21,321 nucleotides of DNA from a virus. The stretch covers positions 1-21,321 of IMG/VR virus record IMGVR_UViG_3300020005_000028, one strand, 5' to 3'. Below, one piece after another: positions 20,403 through 21,321 of this stretch. The position numbers and the translations under genes were made by a program. Numbering within the stretch: the stretch's first letter is position 1; every line of letters begins with the position of its first letter. Under the pieces are notes generated by a model. The model was not told where the DNA came from. It saw nothing but the letters and a program-made list of their open reading frames with translations, and searched no databases.

Positions 20403-20792
20403 ATGGCCTTCAAACTGACAAAGAACGAGGAAGACCAATTCGCACGCCTAAAGACCGCTCTCACTGCGAAACACGTCGAACTCACGACAGCTATCAACAC
20501 CTATAACGAGGAGATGAACGATATTGTGGAATCGCTTCAAGAGGCGTTACAAGAATACAATAAATATCTAGGTGAGTTGCGTTCATTCGTCGAAACGGTT
20601 GCTGAAGAAAAACGTGCAGACTTTGAAGACAAGTCTGACGACTGGAAAGAAGGAGATACTGGGTCTGGTGTCGATGCTTGGCTTAGCTCCTGGGAGAGTG
20701 CTGAACTCGAAGAAGTAACTATCGAATTCCCAGCCGAGCTTGAAATAGAGTTCGAAAATCATTCAGAGATCGATCTGGCCAACGAGCCATAA
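20403..20792 (+). CDS. Acidic coiled-coil-like protein, 129 residues
   Basis: ATG 20403 follows GGAG by about 8 bases and lies 13 bases after the helicase stop. Residues 5-70 form long charged helices with heptad-like hydrophobics (ARLKTALTAKHVELTTAINT, ESLQEALQEYNKYLGELRSF), so a coiled-coil dimer is likely. The C-terminal half is strongly acidic (SWESAELEEVTIEFPAELEI). This may mimic DNA or dock onto an SSB or helicase. No family is recognised. The stop is just before a promoter and dyad. Confidence 0.65.
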   Translation: MAFKLTKNEEDQFARLKTALTAKHVELTTAINTYNEEMNDIVESLQEALQEYNKYLGELRSFVETVAEEKRADFEDKSDDWKEGDTGSGVDAWLSSWESAELEEVTIEFPAELEIEFENHSEIDLANEP

Positions 20793-20798
20793 ATCGGC

Positions 20799-20827
20799 TT
20801 GCACCACCATTAAGAAGCTGCTATGCT
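20799..20827 (+). promoter_or_regulatory. Promoter of the papain-like gene
   Basis: TTGCAC at 20799-20804, a 17-base spacer ending TGC, and -10 TATGCT at 20822-20827. The -10 overlaps the left arm of the inverted repeat described next. Confidence 0.6.
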
Positions 20828-20861
20828 TGTGGTGTTATCGCATACAACGGAACACCACAAG
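20826..20861. promoter_or_regulatory. 11-bp inverted repeat overlapping -10 and ending one base before ATG
   Basis: CTTGTGGTGTT at 20826-20836 and AACACCACAAG at 20851-20861 are a perfect dyad with a 14-base spacer. The right arm ends one base before the ATG at 20863, and the left arm touches the -10. It may be a repressor operator, or in RNA a hairpin that blocks the start, although only part of the left arm would be transcribed if the start is near 20834. No clear Shine-Dalgarno sequence is visible. Confidence 0.55.
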
Positions 20862-20862
20862 C

Positions 20863-21318
20863 ATGACGCATTGGATCAGAAACGATGGAGGTCGCGCCGC
20901 CTACGGATATACAGGTAAGGCAGGCGATTGTGTCACCCGTTCGATTGCTATTGTCACGAACATACCGTATTCTAAAGTCTATAGTGATATGGCATGGATT
21001 AATGCTACGATGCCCAAGACTAGGGGTCGTCGAACAGCAGGTCTTCACAGCGCATTCTATGGTATCTATACCCAGAGTGTTCTGTTCAAACGCTACATGG
21101 AGAGTCTTAACTTCATCTGGACTCCGACCATGTTTATCGGGTCTGGTTGTAGAGTTCATTTGCGGGCAAACGAACTACCGTCCGGGGGACTGGTAGTGTC
21201 CGTCAGCAAGCATCTTACCGCAGTGATCGACGGGGTCATTCACGATACCCACGACCCATCCCGAGGTGGCAGACGTTGCGTCTATGGTTACTGGAAACTG
21301 GAAAGACTCCAATGGTAG
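20863..21318 (+). CDS. Papain-like (cysteine-protease fold) phage protein
   Basis: This 151-residue protein has the layout of a small papain-like fold protein. GDC at residues 21-23 starts a helix (GDCVTRSIAIVTNIPYSKVY), and a later SKHLTAVIDGVIHDTHD block provides H117 and D124 or D128. C23, H117 and an Asp could form a triad. The strand IWTPTMFIGSGCRVHLRANE is also typical of a recurrent phage family with GDC...H...D. Proteolytic or transglutaminase-like activity is a family possibility, not shown here. The ATG at 20863 is used; the frame extends to a TTG within the promoter. The gene is complete, ending three bases before the window end. Confidence 0.7.
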   Translation: MTHWIRNDGGRAAYGYTGKAGDCVTRSIAIVTNIPYSKVYSDMAWINATMPKTRGRRTAGLHSAFYGIYTQSVLFKRYMESLNFIWTPTMFIGSGCRVHLRANELPSGGLVVSVSKHLTAVIDGVIHDTHDPSRGGRRCVYGYWKLERLQW

Positions 21319-21321
21319 AAA

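Overview
The window reads as part of a tailed double-stranded DNA bacteriophage (Caudoviricetes). The left end holds packaging and head genes: a terminase large subunit with its ATPase and nuclease motifs, a small-subunit-like gene and a truncated portal gene. The right end holds a phage replication and recombination set. Genes are packed in ATGA or TAATG overlaps. Many are shorter than 110 residues and unrecognised, as is usual for phage early regions. The promoters look like host sigma-70 sites with an extended -10, and no phage RNA polymerase is seen here. The host cannot be named; a Gram-negative host is plausible but inferred only.

Layout. (1) 1-3186, minus strand: small-terminase-like gene, small membrane protein, terL, small Cys-rich protein, portal (cut by the window edge). 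(2) 3187-4499: no convincing gene. It holds a leftward promoter at 3557-3585, about 345 bases of hairpin-rich leader, and an intrinsic terminator ending about 20 bases before the packaging operon, then a G-rich stretch and 42-base-spaced direct repeats. (3) 4395-5349, plus strand: a self-contained three-gene cassette (Ala-rich protein, secreted small protein, one-TM small protein) with its own promoter and two terminators. (4) 5350-6718: a gene-poor, repeat-rich region with a tandem repeat, a degenerate tRNA-Gly-like sequence on the minus strand, an ACTCG-box array, a leftward promoter and a strongly AT-rich tract; it is the best candidate for a replication origin. (5) 6719-12623, plus: about 20 small early genes, including ParB/sulfiredoxin-like, RMF-like, zinc-ribbon and FlbD-like proteins. 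Three junctions carry the same structured RNA element. (6) 12702-21318, plus: primase-helicase fusion, SLOG/DUF2493 protein, Sak4-like RecA-fold ATPase, DUF669 SSB with a long Pro/Gln tail, Cas4-like PD-(D/E)XK nuclease, SF2 helicase, coiled-coil-like acidic protein and a papain-like protein.

How it works together (inference): left and right arms are transcribed divergently from the noncoding centre. A recurrent promoter design (TTGCATC, 17-base spacer, TGC, TAnnnT) appears at eight places on both strands. The right arm supplies priming, unwinding, annealing, ssDNA cover and end processing for phage DNA; the left arm packages it. A terminator sits directly before the packaging operon and another inside the recombination operon, which suggests antitermination or attenuation. 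The most original observations are the three-copy RNA element with a compensatory base-pair change and the promoter-leader-terminator unit ahead of the packaging genes.
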